Shown here in pieces: positions 63,045-64,000 of a stretch of DNA of 64,000 nt. Origin of the DNA: Caulobacter henricii. GTDB taxonomy: Bacteria > Pseudomonadota > Alphaproteobacteria > Caulobacterales > Caulobacteraceae. The stretch spans positions 3,782,001 to 3,846,000 of the forward strand of contig NZ_CP013002.1 of the NCBI RefSeq assembly GCF_001414055.1, given 5' to 3'. Made by a program: the position numbers and the translations under genes. Position 1 is the first letter of the stretch; the number at the start of each line of letters is the position of its first letter. Below the pieces are notes generated by a model, which saw only the letters and a list, made by a program, of their open reading frames with translations, was not told the DNA's origin and ran no database searches.

Positions 63045-63860
63045 ATGGCTGACGATTACGCATTCCCCAAGGGTGAGCTGATGCGGGGCAAGAAGGGCCT
63101 CGTCATGGGCGTCGCCAACCACAACTCGATCGCCTGGGGCATCGCGTCACAACTCGCCGCCCAGGGCGCCGAGATGATCTTCACCTATCAGGGCGAAGCC
63201 CTCGAGCGCCGGGTCCGGCCTCTGGCCGAGAGCATCGGCGTGACCACCCTGGTGCCGGCCGATGTCACCGACGACGCCTCGATGGACGCCGCCTTTGCCG
63301 CGATTGAAGACAAGTTCGGCACGATCGATTTCGTCGTCCATTCGGTGGCCTTTGCCAACAAGGATGAACTGAAGGGGTCGTTTGTCGACAACACCACCCG
63401 CGACGGCTTTCTGCTGGCCATGAACATCTCGGCCTACAGCTTCGTCGACGTGGCCAAGCGCGCCGCCAGGCTGATGCCCAATGGCGGCTCGCTGATCACC
63501 ATGACCTATCTGGGCTCAGAGCGGACCATTCCCAACTACAACACCATGGGCGTGGCCAAGGCCGCCCTGGAAGCGGCGACCCGCTATATCGCCCGTGACC
63601 TCGGCCCCAAGGGCATCCGTTGCAACGCCATCTCGGCCGGTGCCATGCGCACCCTGGCCCTGGCAGGTATTGCCGGTGGCCGGGGCATGATCGCCCAGGG
63701 CCGGGCCTTCAGCGCGATGAAGGAAGATACCTCGATGGAAGGCGTTGCCGGGGCCGCCCTGTGGCTGGTCTCCGACCTCGGCCGTTCGACCACGGGCGAA
63801 GTCGTTCACGTCGATGCCGGCTTCCACATGATGGGCATGCCCGACGAAGTCGAAGCCTAG
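63045..63860 (+). CDS. fabI: Enoyl-ACP reductase (NADH)
   Basis: FabI is the last reductase of fatty-acid elongation. The 271-residue SDR protein has GLVMGVANHNSIAWGIA at the N-terminal nucleotide site, the catalytic Tyr/Lys in MTYLGSERTIPNYNTMGVAKAALE near residues 158-166, and the C-terminal substrate loop. It has 13 residues before the core (MADDYAFPKGELM). The gene is 65 bp after the TPR/OGT gene. Confidence 0.96.
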   Translation: MADDYAFPKGELMRGKKGLVMGVANHNSIAWGIASQLAAQGAEMIFTYQGEALERRVRPLAESIGVTTLVPADVTDDASMDAAFAAIEDKFGTIDFVVHSVAFANKDELKGSFVDNTTRDGFLLAMNISAYSFVDVAKRAARLMPNGGSLITMTYLGSERTIPNYNTMGVAKAALEAATRYIARDLGPKGIRCNAISAGAMRTLALAGIAGGRGMIAQGRAFSAMKEDTSMEGVAGAALWLVSDLGRSTTGEVVHVDAGFHMMGMPDEVEA

Positions 63861-63872
63861 GGGCTTCCGGGC

Positions 63873-64000
63873 CTAGGGCCCATAGGCTTTCAGGAACCGT
63901 TTGGCGGCCTCGCGGGCGAGGTCGTCAAACTGGGCCTGGGTCTTGTCGGCGGGCAGGCACAGCAGGGCCCGAAGCTGGGCATGGCCCAGGACCATGCCGG
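63873..64000 (-). CDS. C-terminal end of a TetR family regulator (partial)
   Basis: Forty-two codons are in the window, ending in TAG at 63873-63875. The peptide (MVLGHAQLRALLCLPADKTQ followed by AQFDDLAREAAKRFLKAYGP) resembles the last two helices of TetR ligand-binding domains. The DNA-binding part lies outside the window. It is convergent with fabI, 12 bases apart. Confidence 0.5.
   Translation of the reverse strand, partial: GMVLGHAQLRALLCLPADKTQAQFDDLAREAAKRFLKAYGP

Overview
The window reads as one continuous, GC-rich, densely packed stretch of an alphaproteobacterial core chromosome, very probably from the Caulobacteraceae (Caulobacter or a close relative such as Phenylobacterium). The reasons are gene order (ppsR-maf-aroE-coaE-dnaQ on one side and hemE-hemH-hemJ-rho on the other side of one intergenic region), perfect CtrA boxes in that region, the order mnmE-mnmG-rsmG-parA-parB-holA-lptE-leuS-DUF3576-ntrZ-thiE-yggS-ldt-cenR, and a cluster of parS-like sites. 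No rRNA, tRNA, prophage, transposase or CRISPR array was seen.

Layout. 1-13.1 kb: end of an aminotransferase, TraB/GumN protein, M3 peptidase, murI, a membrane LytTR regulator, an exported hydrolase, ftsK, a palindrome-rich repeat island, an orphan small gene, lolA, a candidate small RNA and xth. 12.5-14.5 kb: a TetR regulator divergent from an MpaB-like oxygenase. 14.5-18.2 kb (minus): dnaQ, coaE, aroE, maf, ppsR. 18.18-18.64 kb: the proposed chromosomal replication origin (Cori type), with four perfect TTAA-N7-TTAA CtrA boxes and DnaA-like boxes. 18.6-22.9 kb: hemE-hemH-hemJ, then rho. 22.9-24.6 kb (minus): quinone oxidoreductase and dienelactone hydrolase. 24.7-30.7 kb: DUF6489, mnmE, mnmG, rsmG, parA, parB, with five good parS sites and one weaker one between 23.5 and 28.5 kb. 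30.9-35.8 kb (minus): DUF3576 gene, then leuS-lptE-holA. 36-41 kb: ntrZ, thiE/yggS with interlocked start codons, a membrane AraC regulator divergent from a DUF2306 membrane protein, an L,D-transpeptidase and cenR. 41.2-45.5 kb: secB, timA-mltA-smr, and a cytochrome b / octaheme cytochrome c pair. 45.8-49.8 kb (minus): sugar kinase-hisB-hisH-hisA-hisF-hisE. 49.9-59.1 kb: ATP-grasp protein, GST, nth, DUF2244, Ada-like methyltransferase, a nested palindromic repeat, hslV-hslU, moeB/thiF, hydrolase, D-2-hydroxyacid dehydrogenase and an SH3 protein. 59.2-63.9 kb: fabA-fabB-(TPR/OGT protein)-fabI, then the end of a TetR gene.

How it fits together. The centre of the window is the origin-proximal module: origin, ParABS segregation, CtrA-controlled initiation, and translation/tRNA-modification genes. 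FtsK and CenR add division and envelope control. Most of the rest is housekeeping with tight operons; ATGA, GTGA and TGATG overlaps are common. The parts that look least ordinary are the C-rich small RNA locus, the octaheme cytochrome pair, the glycosyltransferase inside the fatty-acid operon, the palindromic repeat elements, and the dense packing of origin signals into the first codons of ppsR.
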